Assembly (NCBI RefSeq): GCF_040564635.1 | Contig: NZ_CP159837.1 | Coordinates: 3,211,001 to 3,275,000 of the forward strand | Reading direction: 5' to 3' | Source of the DNA: Planktothricoides raciborskii GIHE-MW2 | GTDB taxonomy: Bacteria > Cyanobacteriota > Cyanobacteriia > Cyanobacteriales > Laspinemataceae | DNA: 64,000 nucleotides | In this document: one piece after another, positions 37,649 through 46,007 of the stretch | Layout: the number at the start of each line of letters is the position of its first letter | Position numbering within the stretch: position 1 is the stretch's first letter | Made by a program: the position numbers and the translations under genes | The notes under the pieces: generated by a model | The model's database searches: none | What the model saw: the letters and a program-made list of their open reading frames with translations, nothing else | What the model was told of the DNA's origin: nothing

Positions 37649-37947
37649 TGATTTTTTTATCCCCGGCATTCTTTACGAATAGGGTTGTCCGTAAGTTCGC
37701 AAGGTTCGGCTCTCCCTGCTACTGAGGGGACAGGCCCCGGAAAATATTACATCTAGCTGGTAAAACCGCCTCTCATATTTGCCACCTAGAACCCACGGAA
37801 ATCACCCTGGTTGTGTCATAGATCATTTGGCATAATTTTCGTGCCTCTATTAGCAAATATCCTAAAACCGTTGTTTAGCAAGGGTTTCACGGAATTATCC
37901 TTGGTCGTAGGTAGTTGGTTGGGAATAAAAAAGATACTTAACAAATC

Positions 37948-37980
37948 TTGACGCTCTCTCATTTGTGTAAAGAGTATTAT
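37948..37980 (+). promoter_or_regulatory. promoter-like elements before the first pilin gene
   Basis: TTGACG (37948-37953) and TATTAT (37975-37980) are 21 bp apart, too far for a good sigma-70-type promoter. The amplified copies have TTGACA and a 17-bp spacer in the same place, so this version is predicted to be weaker. Confidence 0.5.
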
Positions 37981-38017
37981 TAAGACAATTAGCTTAAAAA
38001 CCAAAATCTAACTATCT

Positions 38018-38533
38018 ATGTCTTTACGCCGCTCTTTAATTGCTTCCAGCTTAATTCTTGCGCCCATCACCACCCTCGGTTTTGGATCTGCTGCCTTTGC
38101 TGGTAGCGCCAATGATAGTGTCACTCTTTCCGCTACTGTGCAGCCAATTATCGCCATTGACGCTACCGCAACTTCAGTTGCTAGTTCCTTACCGATGACA
38201 GCAGGTTCGCAAACTGCTCACGTCGCCGATCTTAATATCACCAGTAACAACACTGCGGGTCTCACCATCCAAGCCTCATCCACCAACAGCGGTGTGTTGG
38301 TATCTCGGACCAATCCAACTGATAACATTAACTACACCGTTGCAGTCGTTAATGATGGTGCAACTCCAACTTCAGGTACTACTCTGAGTAGTTTGAGTCA
38401 GAGCAAAACAAGTGGTTTTAATACCACCACAGGTGTCAAACCTATGGACTTATACATTCAGTACAATCTCCCAAATCTGCCCAAACAGGGTGGTTATAGT
38501 GATACCCTAACAATCACTATAGCTGACAATTAA
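38018..38533 (+). CDS. chaperone-usher pilin-like subunit, variant A
   Basis: 171 residues: signal peptide (SLIASSLILAPITTLGFGSAAFA), then a beta-rich Ser/Thr/Ala domain without Cys, ending in YSDTLTITIADN, the type of C-terminal strand used for donor-strand complementation in chaperone-usher fibres. The gene lies upstream of chaperone and usher genes, which supports a pilin role. It differs from the three downstream variant-B copies in the mature region (about three quarters identical by eye) while the signal peptide and upstream DNA are nearly identical. No second subunit gene follows this copy, because a deletion joins it to a chaperone fragment. Confidence 0.75.
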   Translation: MSLRRSLIASSLILAPITTLGFGSAAFAGSANDSVTLSATVQPIIAIDATATSVASSLPMTAGSQTAHVADLNITSNNTAGLTIQASSTNSGVLVSRTNPTDNINYTVAVVNDGATPTSGTTLSSLSQSKTSGFNTTTGVKPMDLYIQYNLPNLPKQGGYSDTLTITIADN

Positions 38534-38542
38534 AAGACTAAA

Positions 38543-39020
38543 CTGGTGGCTGAACAATTGCCCATTAGTTTGAACAAGCCAGAAGAGTCAACAACAGCAA
38601 CAGGCGGCGTCGAGGTGATGTTTCGTTATATGGGTTCAGTGTATATTCGTCCCAAAAATGCCAAATCCGAAGTCGTAGTCCATAGCATCACTCACCAACA
38701 AGGAACCGATGGCAATGATATTTTGATGATCACCTTTGAAAATAAAGGAACTCGCCGTGCAGTTTTATCTGACTTAAATTTAAACTTAACCAGCGAACAA
38801 GGCGCTCAAATTACCCTGAAACCAGAACAGCTAGAAGGGGTTAATAATGGGGTGATTTTGGCAGGTAATCAAAGACAGTTTTCAATCCCTTGGCCGGAAG
38901 CATTACCCGTAGGAAATGTAACCGCGACATTTACTTTTAAGGATGCGGAATAATCACCCCACTGATTACAAATCCGACCCGCGTAAATCCCATTTAAATA
39001 TTTGATATGAGCAGAAGCCA
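38543..39020 (+). pseudogene. fragment: chaperone C-terminal half plus start of usher region
   Basis: From 38543 the sequence is the same as 45507 onward in the intact locus: the chaperone from VAEQLPISLNKPEE to the stop (ending TATFTFKDAE at 38953) and the following intergenic DNA, up to AGAAGCCA at 39020 where mutM sequence begins. The chaperone N-terminal half and the second subunit gene are missing, so this is a deletion scar inside an older duplicate. Confidence 0.92.
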
Positions 39021-39316
39021 ATGAAGCGTTATTTCTCAGTGGCATCGCCCCAACTCAGCTTTGTGCCATCCTCACATCACCACAAATTGAGCGATTGCAC
39101 CAGAGTATGATCGAAGTTTTGACTACGGCGATCGCCTCTGGGGGTACTACTTTTAGTCATTTTCTGAATGTTCAGGGTGTGAATGGCAATTATGCTGGTG
39201 TTGCCTGGGTGTATAACCGCACGGGTCAACCTTGTCGCGTTTGTGCCACTCCGATTCAGCGCTTGAAGTTAGGCGGGCGTTCCAGTCATTTTTGCCCCCA
39301 ATGTCAAAAGGTTTAA
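39021..39316 (+). pseudogene. mutM 3' fragment, copy 2
   Basis: Same sequence as mutM from 37353 to the stop codon, covering part of the H2TH helix region and the zinc finger but lacking the whole catalytic domain. Not expected to be a functional glycosylase. It joins the usher-start fragment with at most one base of shared sequence. Confidence 0.93.
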
Positions 39317-39615
39317 TGATTTTTTTATCCCCGGCATTCTTTACGAATAGGGCTGTCCGTAAGTTCGCAAGGTTCGGCTCTCCCTGCTACTGAGGGGACA
39401 GGCCCGGGAAAATATTACATCTAGCTGGTAAAACCGCCTCTCATATTTGCCACCTAGAACCCACGGAAATCACCCTGGTTGTGTCATAGATCATTTGGCA
39501 TAATTTTCGTGCCTCTATTAGCAAATATACTAAAACCGTTGTTTAGCAAGGGTTTCACGGAATTATCCTTGGTCGTAGGTAGTTGGTTGGGAATAAAAAA
39601 GATACTTAACAAATC

Positions 39616-39644
39616 TTGACACTCTCTCATTTGTAAAGTATTAT
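39616..39644 (+). promoter_or_regulatory. near-consensus promoter of pilin variant B (first copy)
   Basis: TTGACA (39616-39621), a 17-bp spacer, TATTAT (39639-39644). The leader to the ATG is about 30 nt. Compared with the variant-A promoter, one G-to-A change and two 2-bp deletions create the consensus -35 box and ideal spacing. Confidence 0.7.
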
Positions 39645-39681
39645 TAAGACAATTAGCTTAAGAACCAAAATCCAACTATCT

Positions 39682-40200
39682 ATGTCTTTACGCCGCTCTT
39701 TAATTGCTTCCAGCTTAATTCTTGCGCCCATCACCACCCTCGGTTTTGGATCTGCTGCCTTTGCTGATACCGCCAATGATAGTGTCATTCTTTCCGCTAC
39801 TGTGCAGTCAATTATCGCCATTGACGCTACCGCAACTTCAGTTGCTAGTTCCTTACCGATGACAGCAGGTCAGCAAGTTGCTCACGTCGCCGATCTTGAT
39901 ATCACCAGTAACAACACTGCGGGTATCACCATAACTGCAACCTCCACCAACGAAGGTGTGTTGGGATCGAGTGACAATCCTGCTGATAACATTGGCTACA
40001 CCGTTGCAGTCGTTGGTGATGGTGCAGGTACACCAAATTCAGGTACTGCTCTTAGTAATTTCAGTCAGAGTGAAACAAGTGGTTTTGATACCACCACAGG
40101 TGTCAAAGCTATGGACTTATATATTGTGTATTCTGTCCCAACTCTGCCCAAACGGGGTAATTATAGTGATACCCTAACAATCACTGTAGCTGACAATTAA
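39682..40200 (+). CDS. chaperone-usher pilin-like subunit, variant B, copy 1
   Basis: 172 residues with the same signal peptide as variant A (ending SAAFA|DTANDS) and a mature beta-rich domain ending YSDTLTITVADN. Differences from variant A cluster in surface-like stretches (GITITATSTNEGVLGSSDNP; GDGAGTPNSGTALSNFSQSE). The nucleotide sequence is identical to copies at 41850 and 44018, as judged by position-by-position reading of the flanks and identical translations. Followed after ~155 bp by a second subunit gene. Confidence 0.75.
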   Translation: MSLRRSLIASSLILAPITTLGFGSAAFADTANDSVILSATVQSIIAIDATATSVASSLPMTAGQQVAHVADLDITSNNTAGITITATSTNEGVLGSSDNPADNIGYTVAVVGDGAGTPNSGTALSNFSQSETSGFDTTTGVKAMDLYIVYSVPTLPKRGNYSDTLTITVADN

Positions 40201-40356
40201 AAGACTAAAATAGTTGGGATTTTTGATTTTGACTATACCTAATTCCAAAATATAAAAAAGTCCCAGCCCAATTTAAATCTTAGGCTATAGCCCTCTTCAA
40301 ATGTTGTCGAGGGCTAATAGTTAGCTCAAAAATAGTTATTCCTATTGATTTCAGCC

Positions 40357-40809
40357 ATGAAATCTTCATTCATACAAACTTGTTTGAGTTTATTACTATT
40401 AGCTGCTATCCAACCCACCTGTGCAGCGGCAACGGTCACAGTTACCCCTAGTAATGAGGCAAGTAACTTGCCATTAGGAGGTCAAGGGGGATGGCAAGAC
40501 ACCCAAATTACCAAAGTCGGAACAATAAATTTAAGTACGACTTCCCAGAATGGTTTTACTTTAACGATAAATGGCAATAGTTTAGCCAAATCAGACGGAA
40601 AAACTCCCATTTCTATTCAAATTACTACAGTTCCCCATAATGCCTCACCGCCCAGTGCAGGATTCACCCCCTCACCTTATACCTATCAAAATAATACTGC
40701 TAATGCTTCAGAAATCAGGGATTTGTATATCAAATACACTCCTGCCCCTTTACAAGACCCGGGAAATTATACTAACACCCTCAACTTAACCCTGACAGAT
40801 AATAATTAA
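40357..40809 (+). CDS. second pilus subunit (tip/adaptor-like), copy 1
   Basis: 150 residues from ATG 40357 (a TTG at 40345 is also in frame). Signal peptide (SSFIQTCLSLLLLAAIQPTC, AAA), then a Ser/Thr/Asn-rich beta domain (VTVTPSNEASNLPLGGQGGW; LSTTSQNGFTLTINGNSLAK) ending NYTNTLNLTLTDNN, again a candidate donor strand. Distinct from the variant A/B pilins. It sits directly before the chaperone in the intact operon. Confidence 0.72.
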   Translation: MKSSFIQTCLSLLLLAAIQPTCAAATVTVTPSNEASNLPLGGQGGWQDTQITKVGTINLSTTSQNGFTLTINGNSLAKSDGKTPISIQITTVPHNASPPSAGFTPSPYTYQNNTANASEIRDLYIKYTPAPLQDPGNYTNTLNLTLTDNN

Positions 40810-40822
40810 TAGCTATCAGCCC

Positions 40823-41029
40823 ATGAAACGTTCGATATCTCGCTTTTTTACTGCTGCTATTTTTCTCTTAATTAGCACTATTTCCCCTGCATTAGCTTTC
40901 AAATTAGATCCTATTTCCAGGGTATTCGAGCCTGCGGGAGCGGGTGCTACCCAGTCTTATCAAATTATTAATGATACTTCAGAACAAATCGCCGTTGAAC
41001 TTTCAATGGTAGAGCGAAAACCGATGTAG
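40823..41029 (+). pseudogene. pilus chaperone N-terminal fragment, copy 1
   Basis: Signal peptide and first beta-strands of the chaperone (LDPISRVFEPAGAGATQSYQ ... VELSMVERK) up to 41020. The next base begins mutM sequence, which brings a stop after two codons. Both Ig domains are incomplete, so it is non-functional as a chaperone. Confidence 0.93.
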
Positions 41030-41484
41030 CCAAAGTTGTCACCGGATTACAAAATTTAGGCCCAGAACCTTTTGCCCCAGAGTTTTCCGTGGACTATCTG
41101 ACAAAACAGATGGCAGGCAGACGACGGGCTGTGAAAACCGCTTTACTGGATCAGGCGATCGTGGCGGGAATTGGAAATATTTATGCGGATGAAGCGTTAT
41201 TTCTCAGTGGCATCGCCCCAACTCAGCTTTGTGCCATCCTCACATCACCACAAATTGAGCGATTGCACCAGAGTATGATCGAAGTTTTGACTACGGCGAT
41301 CGCCTCTGGGGGTACTACTTTTAGTCATTTTCTGAATGTTCAGGGTGTGAATGGCAATTATGCTGGTGTTGCCTGGGTGTATAACCGCACGGGTCAACCT
41401 TGTCGCGTTTGTGCCACTCCGATTCAGCGCTTGAAGTTAGGCGGGCGTTCCAGTCATTTTTGCCCCCAATGTCAAAAGGTTTAA
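41021..41484 (+). pseudogene. mutM 3' fragment, copy 3
   Basis: mutM from codon ~142 to the stop: H2TH domain plus zinc finger, open from GTG 41089 (131 residues). The catalytic N-terminal domain is missing. Unlikely to be translated, since no ribosome-binding site precedes it. Confidence 0.93.
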
Positions 41485-41783
41485 TGATTTTTTTATCCCC
41501 GGCATTCTTTACGAATAGGGCTGTCCGTAAGTTCGCAAGGTTCGGCTCTCCCTGCTACTGAGGGGACAGGCCCGGGAAAATATTACATCTAGCTGGTAAA
41601 ACCGCCTCTCATATTTGCCACCTAGAACCCACGGAAATCACCCTGGTTGTGTCATAGATCATTTGGCATAATTTTCGTGCCTCTATTAGCAAATATACTA
41701 AAACCGTTGTTTAGCAAGGGTTTCACGGAATTATCCTTGGTCGTAGGTAGTTGGTTGGGAATAAAAAAGATACTTAACAAATC

Positions 41784-41812
41784 TTGACACTCTCTCATTT
41801 GTAAAGTATTAT
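41784..41812 (+). promoter_or_regulatory. promoter of pilin variant B, copy 2
   Basis: Same TTGACA-17-TATTAT arrangement as at 39616-39644, displaced by 2,168 bp. Confidence 0.7.
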
Positions 41813-41849
41813 TAAGACAATTAGCTTAAGAACCAAAATCCAACTATCT

Positions 41850-42368
41850 ATGTCTTTACGCCGCTCTTTAATTGCTTCCAGCTTAATTCTTGCGCCCATC
41901 ACCACCCTCGGTTTTGGATCTGCTGCCTTTGCTGATACCGCCAATGATAGTGTCATTCTTTCCGCTACTGTGCAGTCAATTATCGCCATTGACGCTACCG
42001 CAACTTCAGTTGCTAGTTCCTTACCGATGACAGCAGGTCAGCAAGTTGCTCACGTCGCCGATCTTGATATCACCAGTAACAACACTGCGGGTATCACCAT
42101 AACTGCAACCTCCACCAACGAAGGTGTGTTGGGATCGAGTGACAATCCTGCTGATAACATTGGCTACACCGTTGCAGTCGTTGGTGATGGTGCAGGTACA
42201 CCAAATTCAGGTACTGCTCTTAGTAATTTCAGTCAGAGTGAAACAAGTGGTTTTGATACCACCACAGGTGTCAAAGCTATGGACTTATATATTGTGTATT
42301 CTGTCCCAACTCTGCCCAAACGGGGTAATTATAGTGATACCCTAACAATCACTGTAGCTGACAATTAA
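41850..42368 (+). CDS. chaperone-usher pilin-like subunit, variant B, copy 2
   Basis: Protein identical to the copy at 39682. It lies in the central amplification unit with its own promoter and second subunit gene, so each unit can express two pilus subunits independently of the single intact chaperone and usher. Confidence 0.75.
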   Translation: MSLRRSLIASSLILAPITTLGFGSAAFADTANDSVILSATVQSIIAIDATATSVASSLPMTAGQQVAHVADLDITSNNTAGITITATSTNEGVLGSSDNPADNIGYTVAVVGDGAGTPNSGTALSNFSQSETSGFDTTTGVKAMDLYIVYSVPTLPKRGNYSDTLTITVADN

Positions 42369-42524
42369 AAGACTAAAATAGTTGGGATTTTTGATTTTGA
42401 CTATACCTAATTCCAAAATATAAAAAAGTCCCAGCCCAATTTAAATCTTAGGCTATAGCCCTCTTCAAATGTTGTCGAGGGCTAATAGTTAGCTCAAAAA
42501 TAGTTATTCCTATTGATTTCAGCC

Positions 42525-42977
42525 ATGAAATCTTCATTCATACAAACTTGTTTGAGTTTATTACTATTAGCTGCTATCCAACCCACCTGTGCAGCGGCAA
42601 CGGTCACAGTTACCCCTAGTAATGAGGCAAGTAACTTGCCATTAGGAGGTCAAGGGGGATGGCAAGACACCCAAATTACCAAAGTCGGAACAATAAATTT
42701 AAGTACGACTTCCCAGAATGGTTTTACTTTAACGATAAATGGCAATAGTTTAGCCAAATCAGACGGAAAAACTCCCATTTCTATTCAAATTACTACAGTT
42801 CCCCATAATGCCTCACCGCCCAGTGCAGGATTCACCCCCTCACCTTATACCTATCAAAATAATACTGCTAATGCTTCAGAAATCAGGGATTTGTATATCA
42901 AATACACTCCTGCCCCTTTACAAGACCCGGGAAATTATACTAACACCCTCAACTTAACCCTGACAGATAATAATTAA
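42525..42977 (+). CDS. second pilus subunit, copy 2
   Basis: Identical to the gene at 40357; ATG 42525 preferred over the in-frame TTG at 42513. Confidence 0.72.
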   Translation: MKSSFIQTCLSLLLLAAIQPTCAAATVTVTPSNEASNLPLGGQGGWQDTQITKVGTINLSTTSQNGFTLTINGNSLAKSDGKTPISIQITTVPHNASPPSAGFTPSPYTYQNNTANASEIRDLYIKYTPAPLQDPGNYTNTLNLTLTDNN

Positions 42978-42990
42978 TAGCTATCAGCCC

Positions 42991-43197
42991 ATGAAACGTT
43001 CGATATCTCGCTTTTTTACTGCTGCTATTTTTCTCTTAATTAGCACTATTTCCCCTGCATTAGCTTTCAAATTAGATCCTATTTCCAGGGTATTCGAGCC
43101 TGCGGGAGCGGGTGCTACCCAGTCTTATCAAATTATTAATGATACTTCAGAACAAATCGCCGTTGAACTTTCAATGGTAGAGCGAAAACCGATGTAG
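42991..43197 (+). pseudogene. pilus chaperone N-terminal fragment, copy 2
   Basis: Identical to the fragment at 40823; chaperone sequence ends at 43188 where the next mutM fragment begins. Confidence 0.93.
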
Positions 43198-43652
43198 CCA
43201 AAGTTGTCACCGGATTACAAAATTTAGGCCCAGAACCTTTTGCCCCAGAGTTTTCCGTGGACTATCTGACAAAACAGATGGCAGGCAGACGACGGGCTGT
43301 GAAAACCGCTTTACTGGATCAGGCGATCGTGGCGGGAATTGGAAATATTTATGCGGATGAAGCGTTATTTCTCAGTGGCATCGCCCCAACTCAGCTTTGT
43401 GCCATCCTCACATCACCACAAATTGAGCGATTGCACCAGAGTATGATCGAAGTTTTGACTACGGCGATCGCCTCTGGGGGTACTACTTTTAGTCATTTTC
43501 TGAATGTTCAGGGTGTGAATGGCAATTATGCTGGTGTTGCCTGGGTGTATAACCGCACGGGTCAACCTTGTCGCGTTTGTGCCACTCCGATTCAGCGCTT
43601 GAAGTTAGGCGGGCGTTCCAGTCATTTTTGCCCCCAATGTCAAAAGGTTTAA
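43189..43652 (+). pseudogene. mutM 3' fragment, copy 4
   Basis: Identical to copy 3 (41021-41484). Confidence 0.93.
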
Positions 43653-43951
43653 TGATTTTTTTATCCCCGGCATTCTTTACGAATAGGGCTGTCCGTAAGT
43701 TCGCAAGGTTCGGCTCTCCCTGCTACTGAGGGGACAGGCCCGGGAAAATATTACATCTAGCTGGTAAAACCGCCTCTCATATTTGCCACCTAGAACCCAC
43801 GGAAATCACCCTGGTTGTGTCATAGATCATTTGGCATAATTTTCGTGCCTCTATTAGCAAATATACTAAAACCGTTGTTTAGCAAGGGTTTCACGGAATT
43901 ATCCTTGGTCGTAGGTAGTTGGTTGGGAATAAAAAAGATACTTAACAAATC

Positions 43952-43980
43952 TTGACACTCTCTCATTTGTAAAGTATTAT
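43952..43980 (+). promoter_or_regulatory. promoter of pilin variant B, copy 3
   Basis: TTGACA-17-TATTAT again. This copy can drive the complete downstream set of second subunit, chaperone and usher. Confidence 0.7.
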
Positions 43981-44017
43981 TAAGACAATTAGCTTAAGAA
44001 CCAAAATCCAACTATCT

Positions 44018-44536
44018 ATGTCTTTACGCCGCTCTTTAATTGCTTCCAGCTTAATTCTTGCGCCCATCACCACCCTCGGTTTTGGATCTGCTGCCTTTGC
44101 TGATACCGCCAATGATAGTGTCATTCTTTCCGCTACTGTGCAGTCAATTATCGCCATTGACGCTACCGCAACTTCAGTTGCTAGTTCCTTACCGATGACA
44201 GCAGGTCAGCAAGTTGCTCACGTCGCCGATCTTGATATCACCAGTAACAACACTGCGGGTATCACCATAACTGCAACCTCCACCAACGAAGGTGTGTTGG
44301 GATCGAGTGACAATCCTGCTGATAACATTGGCTACACCGTTGCAGTCGTTGGTGATGGTGCAGGTACACCAAATTCAGGTACTGCTCTTAGTAATTTCAG
44401 TCAGAGTGAAACAAGTGGTTTTGATACCACCACAGGTGTCAAAGCTATGGACTTATATATTGTGTATTCTGTCCCAACTCTGCCCAAACGGGGTAATTAT
44501 AGTGATACCCTAACAATCACTGTAGCTGACAATTAA
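44018..44536 (+). CDS. chaperone-usher pilin-like subunit, variant B, copy 3
   Basis: Identical to the other variant-B copies. It heads the only complete operon: pilin, second subunit, chaperone, usher, all on the plus strand. Confidence 0.78.
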   Translation: MSLRRSLIASSLILAPITTLGFGSAAFADTANDSVILSATVQSIIAIDATATSVASSLPMTAGQQVAHVADLDITSNNTAGITITATSTNEGVLGSSDNPADNIGYTVAVVGDGAGTPNSGTALSNFSQSETSGFDTTTGVKAMDLYIVYSVPTLPKRGNYSDTLTITVADN

Positions 44537-44692
44537 AAGACTAAAATAGTTGGGATTTTTGATTTTGACTATACCTAATTCCAAAATATAAAAAAGTCCC
44601 AGCCCAATTTAAATCTTAGGCTATAGCCCTCTTCAAATGTTGTCGAGGGCTAATAGTTAGCTCAAAAATAGTTATTCCTATTGATTTCAGCC

Positions 44693-45145
44693 ATGAAATC
44701 TTCATTCATACAAACTTGTTTGAGTTTATTACTATTAGCTGCTATCCAACCCACCTGTGCAGCGGCAACGGTCACAGTTACCCCTAGTAATGAGGCAAGT
44801 AACTTGCCATTAGGAGGTCAAGGGGGATGGCAAGACACCCAAATTACCAAAGTCGGAACAATAAATTTAAGTACGACTTCCCAGAATGGTTTTACTTTAA
44901 CGATAAATGGCAATAGTTTAGCCAAATCAGACGGAAAAACTCCCATTTCTATTCAAATTACTACAGTTCCCCATAATGCCTCACCGCCCAGTGCAGGATT
45001 CACCCCCTCACCTTATACCTATCAAAATAATACTGCTAATGCTTCAGAAATCAGGGATTTGTATATCAAATACACTCCTGCCCCTTTACAAGACCCGGGA
45101 AATTATACTAACACCCTCAACTTAACCCTGACAGATAATAATTAA
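44693..45145 (+). CDS. second pilus subunit, copy 3
   Basis: Identical to the copies at 40357 and 42525; followed after 13 bp by the intact chaperone, so co-translation is likely. Confidence 0.75.
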   Translation: MKSSFIQTCLSLLLLAAIQPTCAAATVTVTPSNEASNLPLGGQGGWQDTQITKVGTINLSTTSQNGFTLTINGNSLAKSDGKTPISIQITTVPHNASPPSAGFTPSPYTYQNNTANASEIRDLYIKYTPAPLQDPGNYTNTLNLTLTDNN

Positions 45146-45158
45146 TAGCTATCAGCCC

Positions 45159-45917
45159 ATGAAACGTTCGATATCTCGCTTTTTTACTGCTGCTATTTTT
45201 CTCTTAATTAGCACTATTTCCCCTGCATTAGCTTTCAAATTAGATCCTATTTCCAGGGTATTCGAGCCTGCGGGAGCGGGTGCTACCCAGTCTTATCAAA
45301 TTATTAATGATACTTCAGAACAAATCGCCGTTGAACTTTCAATGGTAGAGCGAAAAATGAGCATAGATGGGAAAGAAACCACTGAAAATGCTGATGATGA
45401 TTTTTTAGTTTACCCAACTCAAATTCTCCTACCCCCCCAAGGTGTGCAATCTGTGCGGGTGACGTGGTTAGGCGATCCCAACCCAGAGAAAGAACTATAT
45501 TATCGTCTGGTGGCTGAACAATTGCCCATTAGTTTGAACAAGCCAGAAGAGTCAACAACAGCAACAGGCGGCGTCGAGGTGATGTTTCGTTATATGGGTT
45601 CAGTGTATATTCGTCCCAAAAATGCCAAATCCGAAGTCGTAGTCCATAGCATCACTCACCAACAAGGAACCGATGGCAATGATATTTTGATGATCACCTT
45701 TGAAAATAAAGGAACTCGCCGTGCAGTTTTATCTGACTTAAATTTAAACTTAACCAGCGAACAAGGCGCTCAAATTACCCTGAAACCAGAACAGCTAGAA
45801 GGGGTTAATAATGGGGTGATTTTGGCAGGTAATCAAAGACAGTTTTCAATCCCTTGGCCGGAAGCATTACCCGTAGGAAATGTAACCGCGACATTTACTT
45901 TTAAGGATGCGGAATAA
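45159..45917 (+). CDS. periplasmic pilus chaperone (PapD/CsuC-like), intact copy
   Basis: 252 residues. Signal peptide (FFTAAIFLLISTISPALA), then two immunoglobulin-like domains. The N-domain has FKLDPISRVFEPAGAGATQS, VERKMSIDG, and FLVYPTQILLPPQGVQSVRV (G1-strand-type hydrophobic motif). The C-domain runs from about residue 150 (SVYIRPKNAKSEVVVHSITH ... ALPVGNVTATFTFKD). The chaperone folds and caps subunits before delivery to the usher. The first 198 bp are repeated in truncated form at 40823 and 42991, and the last ~410 bp at 38543. Confidence 0.87.
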   Translation: MKRSISRFFTAAIFLLISTISPALAFKLDPISRVFEPAGAGATQSYQIINDTSEQIAVELSMVERKMSIDGKETTENADDDFLVYPTQILLPPQGVQSVRVTWLGDPNPEKELYYRLVAEQLPISLNKPEESTTATGGVEVMFRYMGSVYIRPKNAKSEVVVHSITHQQGTDGNDILMITFENKGTRRAVLSDLNLNLTSEQGAQITLKPEQLEGVNNGVILAGNQRQFSIPWPEALPVGNVTATFTFKDAE

Positions 45918-46007
45918 TCACCCCACTGATTACAAATCCGACCCGCGTAAATCCCATTTAAATATTTGATATGAGCAGAAGCCAAAAAACACCAATTTTT
46001 CTTCTGG

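Larger units (their letters stand above)
41021..43188 (+). repeat. tandem amplification unit, 2,168 bp, first full copy
   Basis: The unit comprises: mutM from CCGATGTAGCC (equivalent to 37185) to its stop, the intergenic region with promoter, pilin variant B, the second subunit, and the chaperone N-terminal fragment ending GAGCGAAAA. It repeats at exactly 2,168 bp (feature starts 39682/41850/44018, 40345/42513/44681, 40823/42991/45159). The join between chaperone and mutM shares three A residues, which suggests an illegitimate end-joining origin followed by unequal exchange. Confidence 0.95.
43189..45356 (+). repeat. tandem amplification unit, 2,168 bp, second full copy
   Basis: Same content as the preceding unit. 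At 45357 the sequence continues into the rest of the chaperone instead of returning to mutM, so this unit carries the intact downstream locus. Confidence 0.95.

Noticed and set aside
41089-41484. 131-residue mutM-derived frame as a functional zinc-finger protein
   Set aside because: Lacks the catalytic domain, has no ribosome-binding site, and is an exact by-product of the tandem duplication.
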